A stretch of 64,000 nt of DNA from Agrobacterium sp. AGB01 (GTDB lineage: Bacteria; Pseudomonadota; Alphaproteobacteria; Rhizobiales; Rhizobiaceae), in assembly GCF_014851585.1 (NCBI RefSeq), contig NZ_JACVAB010000010.1, forward strand, positions 96,452 through 160,451. The letters are read 5' to 3'. Under the pieces are notes generated by a model. That model was given only the letters and a program-made list of their open reading frames with translations. It was not told where the DNA came from and made no database searches. Below, piece after piece: positions 17,988 to 27,720 of this stretch. The position numbers and the translations under genes are program-made. Position 1 is the first letter of the stretch; each line of letters opens with the position of its first letter.

Positions 17988-18884
17988 ATGCCTGTAGAGA
18001 TCATGTCTGATCTGCCACGTCAAAATTGCGTTACCCGTTTTGCTCCAAGCCCCAATGGGCGATTGCATCTGGGTCATGCTTTTTCTGCCTTCATGAATGC
18101 CGACATGGCCAGAAAAGAACTGGGTCGTTTTCTGCTGCGCATAGAGGATATCGATCAGACCCGCTGCACTCCACAGTTTGAACAGGACATTTACGACGAT
18201 CTATCCTGGCTTGGCCTGTCATGGGAACAACCTGTCCGGCGACAGTCTCAACATTTCGACGACTACCGACTAGCACTGGAAAAACTTGTCGCCATGGATC
18301 TTGCCTATCCGGCATTTCTGACGCGCGGCGAAGTGAAGACAATCGTCAAGGCATCAGAGGCAGGTGGCACGCCATGGCCACGCGATCCGGACGGCGCGGC
18401 GCATTATCCTGACATCGACAAACAACGCACAGCGGCCGAACGGCAGACCCAACTTGCTGCGAATACCCCTTTTGCATGGCGGTTGAACATGCAAAAGGCC
18501 ATTGCCCAGCTTGATGAACCATTGTTCTGGGACGAGTTCGGTAGCGGCCGGCATCAAACAATCAAGGCCGATCCGGCCCAGTGGGGAGATGTTGTGCTAT
18601 CGCGTTCTGATGCGCCATCAAGTTATCACCTTTCCGTGGTGTTGGATGATGCGTTGCAGGGCATTACCGACGTGGTCCGCGGCATGGATCTCTATTACGC
18701 CACAGCCATTCATCGGCTGTTGCAGCAGTTGCTGAACCTTCCAGCACCAAGCTACCATCACCACAGGCTTATTCTGGGTGACGACGGACGCAAGCTTTCC
18801 AAAAGCGAGGGCAGCACCGGACTGGCAACCTTGCGCGCAGCCGGCAAAACACCATTAGATGTCCGCAGCCTGATCGGGCTCTGA
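17988..18884 (+). CDS. gluQ: Glutamyl-Q tRNA(Asp) synthetase
   Basis: A 298-residue truncated glutamyl-tRNA synthetase, the usual length for GluQ, lacking the anticodon-binding half. Class I signatures are HLGH (27-30) and KLSKS near 267. It attaches glutamate to the queuosine base of tRNA-Asp. The zinc-binding CxC after the Tyr-Pro of the family is replaced: YPAFLTR (107-113) has Ala and Leu where many homologues have two Cys, so the zinc site is probably lost. Starts at 17988 or at ATG 18003 (MSDLPRQN) are both weakly supported. Its last 30 bases overlap the convergent YihY gene. Confidence 0.85.
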   Translation: MPVEIMSDLPRQNCVTRFAPSPNGRLHLGHAFSAFMNADMARKELGRFLLRIEDIDQTRCTPQFEQDIYDDLSWLGLSWEQPVRRQSQHFDDYRLALEKLVAMDLAYPAFLTRGEVKTIVKASEAGGTPWPRDPDGAAHYPDIDKQRTAAERQTQLAANTPFAWRLNMQKAIAQLDEPLFWDEFGSGRHQTIKADPAQWGDVVLSRSDAPSSYHLSVVLDDALQGITDVVRGMDLYYATAIHRLLQQLLNLPAPSYHHHRLILGDDGRKLSKSEGSTGLATLRAAGKTPLDVRSLIGL

Positions 18885-19763
18885 ACTTTCCTTGATTGTT
18901 TTGCCATTGATTGTGCGCTTGATGATGCGGCGGACCTGATACTTCATCAGGGCGGCATTGACCTCCGCACCCAGCATGAAGATCACTCCAATCATGTAGA
19001 GAAACACCAGCACGATCATCACCGACGCCAGACCGGCATAGGTGGCGGTGTAATTTGCAAATGTGGCAAGATAGGAAGCAAAAAGCAGCGCGCCAGCCAC
19101 CCAGAACAGCAATGTCAGCACAATGCCCGGCAGCACATCCAGCAAACGCCGCCTGCCCGCTGGCAGCCACAGATGTGCAATCACCAGGCCGGTAAATAGG
19201 ACGATGATAGTTCCGTAAACACCAAGGCTGGAGATGGTACTGAGAAAATCGGTCATCCACGGAAAGCGCACTTCCGCAAACGCAAGAGCCACCGGCACCG
19301 CCACCAGCACCGTGCTGATTGCAGCAAAAATGATGACCGCCATCAGCACATAAAAAAGGCTCCAGAGACGGGTTACGTACCACCAGCGCGTTTCGGAAAC
19401 GCGATAGGCACGGTTGAGCGATATGCGCAACGCCTCTACCCCGTTAGACGCAAAGTAGGCGGCAGCCAGCACCGAAACTGTCAGCAGTCCCCCGCGCGGA
19501 ATGGTCAGGACCTGCTGCACCTGGGCCGCAATGGGTGCGGCAATCGCCTCCGGCCAGGTATCAAAAATCAGATGAACGGCTGTTTCCGAAAAACTGTCCG
19601 CGCCAAGGAAACCGGCCAATGCCGTCCCAAAAATCAGGAACGGAAAAAGCGCCAGCAAAATGGACAATGCCACGTGACTTGCCATTGCCCAGCCGTCATC
19701 CTCCGCAAAATGGAAGTAGGCGTCAAAGGCAACTTTGTAGGCCAGTCGCAGAGTGGCGAACAT
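18855..19763 (-). CDS. YihY/BrkB-family inner-membrane protein
   Basis: A 302-residue membrane protein with about six helices of the YihY/BrkB (formerly RNase BN) family. The Asn-Gly-Val-Glu-Ala-Leu-Arg segment (ASNGVEALRISLNRAY) and LPAGRR are typical. The start MFATLRL is fixed by an almost perfect ribosome site, AGGAGGTGA, ending one base before the ATG. A frame-compatible ATG 7 codons upstream lies before that site and is unlikely. Function is unknown; the old RNase BN assignment is not supported for this family. The 3' end overlaps gluQ by 30 bases tail to tail. Confidence 0.83.
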   Translation of the reverse strand: MFATLRLAYKVAFDAYFHFAEDDGWAMASHVALSILLALFPFLIFGTALAGFLGADSFSETAVHLIFDTWPEAIAAPIAAQVQQVLTIPRGGLLTVSVLAAAYFASNGVEALRISLNRAYRVSETRWWYVTRLWSLFYVLMAVIIFAAISTVLVAVPVALAFAEVRFPWMTDFLSTISSLGVYGTIIVLFTGLVIAHLWLPAGRRRLLDVLPGIVLTLLFWVAGALLFASYLATFANYTATYAGLASVMIVLVFLYMIGVIFMLGAEVNAALMKYQVRRIIKRTINGKTIKESSEPDQAADI

Positions 19764-19844
19764 GTCACCTCCTGATTTACGCATGCTGATTGTAACTTAG
19801 TGGGGAATATGGGAAATCAGCATCGCTTTGTACAGGGAAGAGGC

Positions 19845-20678
19845 ATGACAGACAAACCGGTTATCATCATTACAGGTTGCTCCTCCGGCATTGGCGCCCA
19901 TTGCGCGACAGCGCTGCAAGACGATGGTTGGCGGGTTTTTGCCACTGTCCGGAGAACTGAGGATATGGCGGCGCTAGAAAACCAGGGCATTGAAACCCTC
20001 CTGATGGACTATACCGAACCCACCTCGATTGCGGCGCTGGTCGACACGGTTGCGGCCCGCACTAACGGACGCATTGATGCGCTGTTCAACAACGGCGCCT
20101 ATGGCCAGCCCGGCGCAGTGGAAGACCTCTCGGTTGATACGCTACGCCGCCAGTTTGAAACCAATGTTTTTGGCTGGCATGACCTGACCTGCCGCGTCAT
20201 TCCCTTCATGCGCAAGCAGGGCAAGGGCCGCATCGTGCATTGCTCATCCATTCTCGGCCTTGTGCCATATCGCTATCGTGGCGCCTACACCGCCTCCAAA
20301 TTCGCACTCGAGGGACTGGGTGTCACCTTACGCATGGAACTGGAAGGCAGCGGCATCCATGTCAGCATGATCGAACCGGGACCAATCGCATCAAAATTTA
20401 CCGCCACCGCCCTTTCGCATATCGAGGCCAATATCGATCTCAAGAACTCGGCGCATGCGGCGCAGTACGAAAGACAACTGGCGCGCCTGGACGGAACAGG
20501 TCCGGTTAACAAGCATAAGCTTGGCCCTGAAGCAGTCTATAAAGTGCTCAACCATGCCTTGACCGCTACAAGACCGAGGCCGCATTATCTTGTTACCGTT
20601 CCAGCCAAACAGGGTGCGTTTTTGAAGAGGATATTACCCGCCGACATGTTCTATCGGCTGCTGCGCAAGTTCGACTAG
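19845..20678 (+). CDS. Short-chain dehydrogenase/reductase
   Basis: A 277-residue classical SDR. The cofactor motif is TGCSSGIG near residue 10, the N-N-A-type segment reads NNGAYG, catalytic Ser is in HCSSILG, and YTASK gives the Tyr/Lys pair. The C-terminus (RPHYLVTVPAKQGAFLKRILP) resembles the retinol-dehydrogenase-like SDRs annotated in alphaproteobacteria. The substrate is not predictable. The start MTDKPVI, after GGGAAGAGG, is preferred over an upstream ATG. Confidence 0.82.
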   Translation: MTDKPVIIITGCSSGIGAHCATALQDDGWRVFATVRRTEDMAALENQGIETLLMDYTEPTSIAALVDTVAARTNGRIDALFNNGAYGQPGAVEDLSVDTLRRQFETNVFGWHDLTCRVIPFMRKQGKGRIVHCSSILGLVPYRYRGAYTASKFALEGLGVTLRMELEGSGIHVSMIEPGPIASKFTATALSHIEANIDLKNSAHAAQYERQLARLDGTGPVNKHKLGPEAVYKVLNHALTATRPRPHYLVTVPAKQGAFLKRILPADMFYRLLRKFD

Positions 20679-20783
20679 CCAGAAACGGAAATTCAAAGCA
20701 AAGTTTCGCAATGTGCATTGCGAAAACTTGAAATGATGATGCGTATCAAACGCACGGCACCTCAGGGAAACAAGGATAAAATC

Positions 20784-20981
20784 ATGTCGGGGTTCACAAC
20801 AGTTCTTGCCCTCATCGTCATGGGACTTGTCGTTCTTGTGCTGATCCGTGGCCTGTTCAACATGCTCAAGGGAACGGATGGCAACAAATCCAACAAGCTG
20901 ATGCAGCTGCGTCTGGTGCTTCAGGCACTGGCCATCGCGCTAATCATGCTGACATTGTGGATTACCGGTGGCGGACGTTAA
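20784..20981 (+). CDS. HIG1-type twin transmembrane protein
   Basis: A 65-residue protein with two hydrophobic helices (about 4-25 and 45-62) joined by a basic loop with KGTDGNKSNKLMQLRL. This matches the HIG1 twin-transmembrane family, common upstream of the PduO-type adenosyltransferase in rhizobia. Eukaryotic HIG1 proteins help assemble respiratory oxidases; the bacterial role is unclear. The start MSGFTTV follows AAGGA by 7 bases. It is 12 bases from the next gene, so the two are probably cotranscribed. Confidence 0.75.
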   Translation: MSGFTTVLALIVMGLVVLVLIRGLFNMLKGTDGNKSNKLMQLRLVLQALAIALIMLTLWITGGGR

Positions 20982-20993
20982 GACAGGAAAAAC

Positions 20994-21572
20994 ATGGTCA
21001 AGCTGAACAAAATTTACACCCGCACCGGCGACAAAGGCACCACAGCTTTGGTGTCTGGACCACGTCGCCGCAAGGACGATCTGCGCGTTGAGACCTACGG
21101 CACGGTGGACGAAACCAATTCGGCCATCGGCATGGCACGCCTGCACACCAAGGCATTTCCCGAACTGGATGCCATGCTGATGCGTATCCAGAACGATCTT
21201 TTCGATCTGGGGGCCGACCTTGCCGCCCCGGATACGGGAGAGCCGCTGGGTTATGAACCGCTGCGGATCATTGCCGCGCAGGTAACCCGGGTGGAAACCG
21301 AAATCGATGCGTTGAATGCAAACCTTTCGGCGCTCACCTCATTCGTGTTGCCCGGCGGTTCACCGGCATCGGCCTATCTGCATCTGGCGCGCACCATTTC
21401 CCGCCGCGCTGAACGGCAAATCGTGGAGCTGTCTTTTACCGATGGCGAAACGGTAAGCCCGGCGGCACTGCAATACATCAATCGTCTGTCCGATTTTCTG
21501 TTCGTGGCAGCGCGTTTCACCAATGACGGAGGCGCTGCCGATATTCTTTGGGTGCCGGGCAAGAACCGCTGA
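20994..21572 (+). CDS. Cob(I)alamin adenosyltransferase, PduO type
   Basis: A 192-residue PduO-family ATP:cob(I)alamin adenosyltransferase. The N-terminal IYTRTGDKGTTALVSG motif binds ATP, GTVDETNSAIG follows, and the C-terminal RRAERQIVEL helix closes the trimer active site. It makes adenosylcobalamin from corrinoid and ATP. That fits the cobS-cobT cobaltochelatase genes further along the window. It follows the HIG1 gene by 12 bases and precedes a rhomboid gene by 27 bases, suggesting a three-gene operon. Confidence 0.9.
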   Translation: MVKLNKIYTRTGDKGTTALVSGPRRRKDDLRVETYGTVDETNSAIGMARLHTKAFPELDAMLMRIQNDLFDLGADLAAPDTGEPLGYEPLRIIAAQVTRVETEIDALNANLSALTSFVLPGGSPASAYLHLARTISRRAERQIVELSFTDGETVSPAALQYINRLSDFLFVAARFTNDGGAADILWVPGKNR

Positions 21573-21599
21573 AAATGATCATGCATCAGAGGAAAATCG

Positions 21600-22385
21600 A
21601 TGTTCATACCGTTGCATGATTCGAACTCCCTCAAGCACATAAAAACCCAATACGTCACGATTTCGCTGATCGTCATCAATACGATTGTCTGGCTTGTGAC
21701 CGGTGCGTTGGTTTCAGACGAAACCTTCGGTCGCGCGGCCATGGGGCTTGGCTTTATTCCAGCAGTGGTGTTCGACTATGCGCATCTGGAACCGGCATTG
21801 CAGATGATACCCGATGACGCCACCTTGATCACCTACGCGTTCCTGCACGCCGACTTCTGGCACCTCGCTGGTAACATGGTGTTTTTATGGGTTTTCGGCG
21901 ACAATGTTGAAGATGCGCTCGGCCATGTCAGGTTTCTACTGTTTTATCTGCTTTGCGCGGCAGCAGGCGCCCTGTTCCATGGTCTGGTCGCGCCAATGTC
22001 GGAAGGTCCGCTGATCGGCGCATCTGCAGCCGTGTCAGGGATTGTTGCCGCTTATTTTCTACTGCACCCGAAAGTCCGTGTCTGGGTGCTGGTGTTGTTT
22101 CGTATCCCGCTTCCGCTACCGGCGTTTATTCCACTCGCACTGTGGATCGGCCAACAGTTTCTGATGCTGGCGGCAGGCATGGACGACAATGTCTCCTGGG
22201 CTGGGCATGTCGGTGGCATTCTGGCCGGCAGCCTCCTGGTTTTGGTCATGCGACGCAAAGGCGTGCCGCTGTTTGATCGGACTATTGTCACGCCAAAAGC
22301 AGTCAGACACATGACCGATGATGTAAAAACAATACCGGTGTCGCAAAATCAGCGGTCCAATGGCGGCATCCGATGGGGTCGCTGA
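21600..22385 (+). CDS. Rhomboid-family intramembrane serine protease
   Basis: A 261-residue membrane protein with at least six helices. The catalytic Ser is Ser142 in LIGASAAVSG and the catalytic His is His203 in SWAGHVGGILAG. The helix-2 segment HADFWHLAGNMVFLWVFG, with its His and Asn, is canonical. In the usual GxSG motif the fourth position is Ala here (GASA), a mild deviation. It would cleave membrane proteins within the bilayer; the substrate is unknown. Probably the last gene of the HIG1-PduO-rhomboid operon. Confidence 0.85.
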   Translation: MFIPLHDSNSLKHIKTQYVTISLIVINTIVWLVTGALVSDETFGRAAMGLGFIPAVVFDYAHLEPALQMIPDDATLITYAFLHADFWHLAGNMVFLWVFGDNVEDALGHVRFLLFYLLCAAAGALFHGLVAPMSEGPLIGASAAVSGIVAAYFLLHPKVRVWVLVLFRIPLPLPAFIPLALWIGQQFLMLAAGMDDNVSWAGHVGGILAGSLLVLVMRRKGVPLFDRTIVTPKAVRHMTDDVKTIPVSQNQRSNGGIRWGR

Positions 22386-22555
22386 AAACAAACCGCTTTA
22401 TTTTATCTTCACGTAAACGTCAGATATCAATCCAACGCATGGCGTCATGAGCAATGGTCCGTTGAATTTATGGAAAAAATGCGTATCCATGTGCCCACTC
22501 GAAAATATGGTGGTCGTATGCTCTGTCCACATGATTGAAGTTGAAGGAAAGCTCC

Positions 22556-23302
22556 ATGAAGATCCTTGTGCCCGTTAAACGAGTTGTCGACTACAACGTG
22601 AAAATTCGCGTGAAAGCAGATGGCACGGGCGTTGAACTTGCCAACGTCAAAATGTCGATGAACCCGTTTGACGAAATCTCCGTCGAAGAGGCTCTTCGTC
22701 TGAAGGAAGCTGGCAAGGCCGAAGAAGTGGTCGTTGTGTCGATCGGTCCGGCAAAGGCCGAGGAAACCCTGCGCACGGCGCTGGCCATGGGTGCCGACCG
22801 GGCCATCCTGATTGAAACCGATGAAACGGTTGAGCCACTGGCAGTCGCCAAGCTGTTGAAGGGCGTGGTCGATGCGGAAACGCCGGATCTGGTTATCCTC
22901 GGCAAGCAGGCAATCGATGACGACAGCAACCAGACCGGCCAGATGCTGGCGGCATTGCTCGGCTGGGGTCAGGGCACCTTCGCATCGAAAGTCGAGATTG
23001 CTGACGGCTCGGTTGCTGTGACCCGCGAAGTCGACGGCGGCCTGCAGACCGTTTCGCTGAAATTGCCTGCCATCGTGACCACCGATCTTCGCCTCAACGA
23101 ACCACGTTACGCGTCGCTGCCGAACATCATGAAGGCCAAGAAGAAGCCGCTGGACAAGAAGACCCCTACCGATCTGGGTGTTGATATTGCGCCGCGCCTC
23201 AAAGTTTTGAAGACGGAAGAACCGGCTGGCCGCAAGGCGGGCGTCAAGGTTGGTTCAGTCGCAGAACTGGTATCGAAACTCAAGGCCGACGGCGTATTGT
23301 AA
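22556..23302 (+). CDS. etfB: Electron transfer flavoprotein beta subunit
   Basis: A 248-residue EtfB. The family opening [19 protein letters not shown] and the AMP-binding region with [12 protein letters not shown] and [15 protein letters not shown] are intact. With EtfA it forms the soluble flavoprotein that carries electrons from acyl-CoA dehydrogenases to ETF-quinone oxidoreductase. The start is set at MKILVPV after GAAGGA; a 7-codon upstream extension is non-homologous. It is 24 bases from etfA. Confidence 0.95.
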   Translation: MKILVPVKRVVDYNVKIRVKADGTGVELANVKMSMNPFDEISVEEALRLKEAGKAEEVVVVSIGPAKAEETLRTALAMGADRAILIETDETVEPLAVAKLLKGVVDAETPDLVILGKQAIDDDSNQTGQMLAALLGWGQGTFASKVEIADGSVAVTREVDGGLQTVSLKLPAIVTTDLRLNEPRYASLPNIMKAKKKPLDKKTPTDLGVDIAPRLKVLKTEEPAGRKAGVKVGSVAELVSKLKADGVL

Positions 23303-23326
23303 GAGACGGATAAGGGAGATTTTATC

Positions 23327-24256
23327 ATGGCCATTCTTCTTCTGGCAGAACACGACAACGCAACCCTTTCCGACCAGACAGCCAAGACGCTGACGGCAGC
23401 CACCAAGATTGGCGGCGACGTGCATGTGCTGGTAGCTGGCTCCGGCGCTAAGGCTGCCGCCGATGAAGCATCAAAGCTGTCCGGCGTTGCCAAGGTGCTT
23501 CTTGCTGACGACGCGTCCTACGCAAACCAGTTGGCAGAACCGCTTGCTGCACTGATCGTTTCGTTGAGCGGTTCCTACGACGTCATCATCGCACCTGCGA
23601 CCGCATCGGCCAAGAACGTTACGCCACGCGTTGCAGCTCTGCTCGACGTCGCACAGGTATCCGAAATCACCGAAGTGGTTTCCGCTGACACCTTCAAGCG
23701 CCCAATCTATGCCGGTAACGCCATCCAGACCGTACAGGCAACTGACGCCAAAAAGGTCATCACCGTTCGCACGGCATCTTTCGCTGCGGCTCCAGCCGGT
23801 GGTTCCGCTGCTGTTGAAGCGATCGCTGCTGCGACCAACCCAGGCGTTTCGTCCTTCGTGTCGGACGCACTGGCATCGTCTGATCGTCCTGAACTGACAT
23901 CTGCCAAGATCATCATCTCCGGTGGCCGTGCACTCGGCTCGTCTGAGAAGTTCAAGGAAGTCATTCTGCCGGTTGCCGACAAGCTGGGTGCGGCCGTTGG
24001 CGCATCGCGTGCGGCTGTTGACGCCGGTTATGCACCAAACGACTGGCAGGTTGGCCAGACCGGCAAGGTGGTTGCTCCGCAGCTTTACATTGCTGCTGGT
24101 ATTTCCGGTGCCATCCAGCACCTGGCTGGCATGAAGGACTCGAAGGTCATCGTGGCCATCAACAAGGACGAAGAAGCACCGATTTTCCAAGTTGCTGACT
24201 ACGGCCTGGTGGCAGACCTGTTCGACGCTCTGCCTGAACTCGAAAAAGCACTGTAA
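23327..24256 (+). CDS. etfA: Electron transfer flavoprotein alpha subunit
   Basis: A 309-residue EtfA of normal length. The N-terminal alpha/beta domain is followed by the FAD domain with the [13 protein letters not shown] motif near residue 200, then [23 protein letters not shown] and the C-terminal [18 protein letters not shown]. It binds the FAD of the heterodimer. GGGAG precedes the start. A perfect hairpin follows, then a 3-hydroxyacyl-CoA dehydrogenase gene that may be partly cotranscribed. Confidence 0.95.
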   Translation: MAILLLAEHDNATLSDQTAKTLTAATKIGGDVHVLVAGSGAKAAADEASKLSGVAKVLLADDASYANQLAEPLAALIVSLSGSYDVIIAPATASAKNVTPRVAALLDVAQVSEITEVVSADTFKRPIYAGNAIQTVQATDAKKVITVRTASFAAAPAGGSAAVEAIAAATNPGVSSFVSDALASSDRPELTSAKIIISGGRALGSSEKFKEVILPVADKLGAAVGASRAAVDAGYAPNDWQVGQTGKVVAPQLYIAAGISGAIQHLAGMKDSKVIVAINKDEEAPIFQVADYGLVADLFDALPELEKAL

Positions 24257-24278
24257 GAAAACAGGCATCATGCCTTGA

Positions 24279-24304
24279 TTGCCGGGCAGGAAACTGCCCG
24301 GCAA
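24279..24304. terminator. Stem-loop between etfA and the hydroxyacyl-CoA dehydrogenase gene
   Basis: TTGCCGGGCAG and CTGCCCGGCAA form a perfect 11-bp stem around a GAAA tetraloop. It is followed by TATTTATT rather than a clean U run. It may partly terminate or stabilise the etfBA transcript. Confidence 0.6.
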
Positions 24305-24376
24305 TATTTATTAATCCCTGCACCCATATATAATGCCCGCATAACTGCACCCGCTTTGCCCGGAGGAAACAGCACC

Positions 24377-25258
24377 ATGACCGTTACATTGAAAAATATC
24401 GGCATTATCGGAGCGGGCCAGATGGGTTGTGGCATCGCCCATGTTTCGGCATTGGCCGGATACAAGGTACATATTTACGACCTGAGCCAAAGCGGCATTG
24501 AAGCTGGCCTTGCCACCATCAACGGAAACCTGGCCCGTCAGGTCAGTCACGGCAAGCTGGAAGACGAAAGCCGCAAGAACGCGCTGTCCAAGATCAGCGG
24601 TTCGACCGATATCAATGATCTCGCATCAATGGATTTGGTGATCGAGGCGGCAACTGAAAACGAAGACATCAAGCGCAAGATTTACGCGCAGGTTTGCCCG
24701 GTTCTGAAACCTGAGGCACTGTTGGCGACCAACACATCGTCGCTGTCGATTACCCGCCTTGCATCCGCCACCGATCGCCCGGAACAGTTCATGGGCATCC
24801 ACTTCATGAACCCGGTTCCGGTGATGAAGCTGGTGGAACTGGTGCGTGGGATCGCAACCGGCGAAAAAACATTCGACACCGCCAAGGGATATGTTCGCTC
24901 GCTCGACAAGGCGATCACTGTCGCCGAAGATTTCCCGGCCTTCATCGTCAACCGCATTCTGCTCCCAATGATCAATGAAGCGATCTACACGCTTTACGAA
25001 GGTGTTGGCACAGTTGAAGCCATCGATACCGCCATGAAACTCGGCGCCAACCACCCGATGGGTCCGTTGCAGCTGGCAGACTTCATCGGTCTCGACACCT
25101 GCCTCTCCATCATGCAGGTGCTGCATGATGGTCTTGCAGACAGCAAATATCGCCCCTGCCCGCTGTTGGTCAAATATGTCGAGGCTGGATGGCTGGGTCG
25201 CAAATCAGGCCGTGGCTTTTATGACTACCGTGGCGAAACACCGGTTCCCACCCGCTAA
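24377..25258 (+). CDS. 3-hydroxybutyryl-CoA dehydrogenase
   Basis: A 293-residue 3-hydroxyacyl-CoA dehydrogenase of the stand-alone type (about 290 residues). NAD-binding GIIGAGQMGCGIAH is at the N-terminus. The catalytic His and Glu lie in MGIHFMNPVPVMKLVELVRG. The C-terminal helical domain has GPLQLADFIGLDTCLSIM and ends with GRKSGRGFYDY. It oxidises or reduces acetoacetyl-CoA/3-hydroxybutyryl-CoA in fatty-acid or butanoate metabolism. GGAGG lies 9 bases before the ATG. Placement after etfBA is a common alphaproteobacterial arrangement. Confidence 0.9.
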   Translation: MTVTLKNIGIIGAGQMGCGIAHVSALAGYKVHIYDLSQSGIEAGLATINGNLARQVSHGKLEDESRKNALSKISGSTDINDLASMDLVIEAATENEDIKRKIYAQVCPVLKPEALLATNTSSLSITRLASATDRPEQFMGIHFMNPVPVMKLVELVRGIATGEKTFDTAKGYVRSLDKAITVAEDFPAFIVNRILLPMINEAIYTLYEGVGTVEAIDTAMKLGANHPMGPLQLADFIGLDTCLSIMQVLHDGLADSKYRPCPLLVKYVEAGWLGRKSGRGFYDYRGETPVPTR

Positions 25259-25314
25259 CAATTCGCCATTATGCGGGGGAGAAAAGGTAAATTCACCCCC
25301 GCCAGATCATTGGA

Positions 25315-25983
25315 TCACGGCCCCTTAGCCGCCGTGATCAAGGCTTTGGCATCAGGGCTATCCCATGCAGCCGGCCCATTCATCGATGCCAGCAGACATC
25401 CCTTGCCATCAAATAGCAGGGTCGCAGGCAGGCCAAAGGCCAGACCTTCCTTTTTCAGCACATTAAAAACACCCATCGAACTGTCGCGGTAGTAACCGAG
25501 CGCACCGATCTTGTATTCATCAAGGAAGGTTTTCGGCTTTTCATCGCCGCCCGTATCAATATTGACGGCAACCACTTCAAAGTCCTGCCCACCGATCTCC
25601 TGCTCGAGAGCGTTGAGTGCCGGCATTTCCTCACGACATGGCACACACCATGTGGCCCAGAGGTTCAAAAGCACCGTCTTTCCGGCAAAATCCGCCATCG
25701 TCAGGCTCTGACCTTCCGGCCCCTTGAAGGTAAGGTTGAGTGGACGCGGCTCGGAAGCCGGTGCCATCGCAGCCACCTGCCCCTTAGAAAACGGCGTCAA
25801 CGCCGCAATACGGTCGCCTGCACCTTCACATAAACCGGCGACATTGGCCTGAGCCTCTTGAACCGAGCTGCCAGACCCAATATGCCTCATGTAAACCGCG
25901 CCTGCACCGGCGATGATACCGGCAATGGCAGCAATTCCAACAAGCTTGGCAGAGGGAAGGCGAAATGGTCTTTTTTCTGTCAC
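25315..25983 (-). CDS. tlpA: TlpA-type thiol:disulfide interchange protein
   Basis: A 222-residue membrane-anchored thioredoxin. One N-terminal helix (about 13-32) anchors it, and the periplasmic domain has the active site WCVPC (Cys113, Cys116) in [18 protein letters not shown]. TlpA reduces periplasmic partners and is needed for copper-centre assembly of cytochrome oxidase in Bradyrhizobium. The open frame runs much further 5' through argH, but the GTG at 25983, with CGGAG 6 bases upstream, gives the family start. That leaves only 24 bases between it and the divergent argH start. Confidence 0.87.
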   Translation of the reverse strand: MTEKRPFRLPSAKLVGIAAIAGIIAGAGAVYMRHIGSGSSVQEAQANVAGLCEGAGDRIAALTPFSKGQVAAMAPASEPRPLNLTFKGPEGQSLTMADFAGKTVLLNLWATWCVPCREEMPALNALEQEIGGQDFEVVAVNIDTGGDEKPKTFLDEYKIGALGYYRDSSMGVFNVLKKEGLAFGLPATLLFDGKGCLLASMNGPAAWDSPDAKALITAAKGP

Positions 25984-26007
25984 TACATACTCCGGGACTG
26001 GCAAACC

Positions 26008-27408
26008 ATGGCTGACGGCAACGACACGAAATCCTCTAACCAGATGTGGGGCGGGCGATTCGCATCCGGTCCGGCCGCAATCATGGAAGAGATAAATGCC
26101 TCCATCGGCTTCGACAAGAAACTTTATGCCCAAGACATCCGCGGCTCTATGGCGCATGCTGCCATGCTGGCTGAAAAAGGCATTATTTCGCACGAAGATA
26201 AAGACAAGATCACTGAAGGCCTGAACACAATCCTGTCAGAGATCCAAAACGGCACATTCGAATTCTCGCGCAAGCTTGAAGATATTCATATGAACATCGA
26301 AGCCCGCCTTGCCAACCTGATTGGCCCTGCTGCCGGACGCCTGCACACCGCCCGTTCGCGTAACGATCAGGTCGCACTCGATTTTCGTCTGTGGGTGAAG
26401 GAAGAACTTCAGAAAACCGAAGCCATGCTGACGGATTTGATTGCTGCGTTCCTCGACCGTGCCGAACAACATGCAGACACCGTCATGCCGGGCTTCACGC
26501 ATCTGCAAACCGCCCAGCCAGTTACCTTCGGTCACCACTGCATGGCCTATGTCGAAATGTTCGGCCGTGACCGCGCCCGTGTTCGCCACGCCATCGAACA
26601 TCTCGACGAAAGCCCGATCGGTGCTGCCGCACTTGCCGGAACCGGTTATCCGATCGACCGTCACATGACGGCAAAGGCACTCGGCTTCCGCGAACCGACC
26701 CGCAACTCCATCGACACGGTTTCTGACCGCGACTTCGCGCTGGAATTCCTGTCGATCGCCTCGATCTGCGCCACGCATCTGTCGCGTCTGGCAGAAGAAA
26801 TCGTCATCTGGTCGACACCGCAATTCGGCTTCATCCGTCTGTCGGATGCGTTTTCTACCGGGTCTTCTATAATGCCGCAGAAAAAGAACCCGGATGCTGC
26901 TGAACTGGTGCGCGCCAAGACCGGTCGTATCAACGGTTCCCTGGTTGCCCTGCTAACCGTGATGAAGGGTCTGCCGCTGGCCTATTCAAAGGACATGCAG
27001 GAAGACAAGGAACAGGTCTTCGATGCCGCAGAAAGCCTCGAATTGGCAATTGCCGCGATGACCGGCATGATCCGCGACCTCGAAGTCCGCACCGACAAAA
27101 TGCGGGCAGCTGCCGGTTCCGGTTACTCCACGGCAACCGATCTGGCCGACTGGCTCGTACGTGAAGCCGGCCTTCCTTTCCGTGATGCCCATCATGCCAC
27201 CGGCCATGCTGTGGCACTGGCCGAAAAGAAGGGCTGCGACCTCGCCGACCTGTCGCTTGAGGAATTGCAAGCCATTAACCCGGCTATCACCAACGGCATT
27301 TTCGATGTTCTTTCGGTCGAAGCCTCGGTTGCCAGCCGCACCAGCTTTGGTGGTACGGCACCGTCTGAAGTCCGCAAACAGATCGCATGGTGGCGCGCGC
27401 GCAACTGA
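26008..27408 (+). CDS. argH: Argininosuccinate lyase
   Basis: A 466-residue member of the fumarase/aspartase superfamily, of normal length. The signature loop [18 protein letters not shown] carries the catalytic Ser; HTARSRNDQ and [16 protein letters not shown] bind substrate. It cleaves argininosuccinate to arginine and fumarate in the last step of arginine synthesis. The start [10 protein letters not shown] is chosen on family length; the frame continues upstream only across the antisense tlpA gene. It is followed by a clear terminator. Confidence 0.95.
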   Translation: MADGNDTKSSNQMWGGRFASGPAAIMEEINASIGFDKKLYAQDIRGSMAHAAMLAEKGIISHEDKDKITEGLNTILSEIQNGTFEFSRKLEDIHMNIEARLANLIGPAAGRLHTARSRNDQVALDFRLWVKEELQKTEAMLTDLIAAFLDRAEQHADTVMPGFTHLQTAQPVTFGHHCMAYVEMFGRDRARVRHAIEHLDESPIGAAALAGTGYPIDRHMTAKALGFREPTRNSIDTVSDRDFALEFLSIASICATHLSRLAEEIVIWSTPQFGFIRLSDAFSTGSSIMPQKKNPDAAELVRAKTGRINGSLVALLTVMKGLPLAYSKDMQEDKEQVFDAAESLELAIAAMTGMIRDLEVRTDKMRAAAGSGYSTATDLADWLVREAGLPFRDAHHATGHAVALAEKKGCDLADLSLEELQAINPAITNGIFDVLSVEASVASRTSFGGTAPSEVRKQIAWWRARN

Positions 27409-27437
27409 TCAATTTAGCGTTACACCAGCATCACAAG

Positions 27438-27465
27438 AAACAGGGTGCACAAGCGCCCTGTTTTT
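27438..27465 (+). terminator. Intrinsic terminator of argH
   Basis: AAACAGGG pairs with CCCTGTTT, with inner GC pairs and an ACAA loop, followed by a run of T. It lies 30 bases after the argH stop. Confidence 0.88.
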
Positions 27466-27503
27466 CTGTATCAGAAGAGCAACTTTTTCCTTTGGACAGA
27501 CCA

Positions 27504-27707
27504 ATGCTTTCAAAAACGGTTCGTAGCTTCCTTCTTCCCCTTGGCATGACGCTTGCCGTCAGCCTCGTCGTTACCGGTTGCGGCCGTAAAGGCGCGATTG
27601 ATCCGCCGAGCACGCCGGTAGAGCTGCGCAACAAACGCCCGGCAGATGGCCAGGAAGTCAAACAGGTTACGCCTGAACGTCATTTCGTTCTCGACCCGCT
27701 GCTTTAA
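27504..27707 (+). CDS. lptM: LptM/YifL-type small lipoprotein
   Basis: A 67-residue lipoprotein. A basic N-terminus and hydrophobic core lead to the lipobox VTGC, and the mature end begins CGRKGAIDPP, the conserved signature of the LptM (YifL) family. LptM helps the outer-membrane LPS translocon LptD mature. In alphaproteobacteria and many other bacteria it sits just before lysA, as here (13 bases apart). The start MLSKTVRS is chosen because translation further upstream would run through the argH terminator. Confidence 0.82.
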   Translation: MLSKTVRSFLLPLGMTLAVSLVVTGCGRKGAIDPPSTPVELRNKRPADGQEVKQVTPERHFVLDPLL

Positions 27708-27720
27708 CGGAACTTAGACC

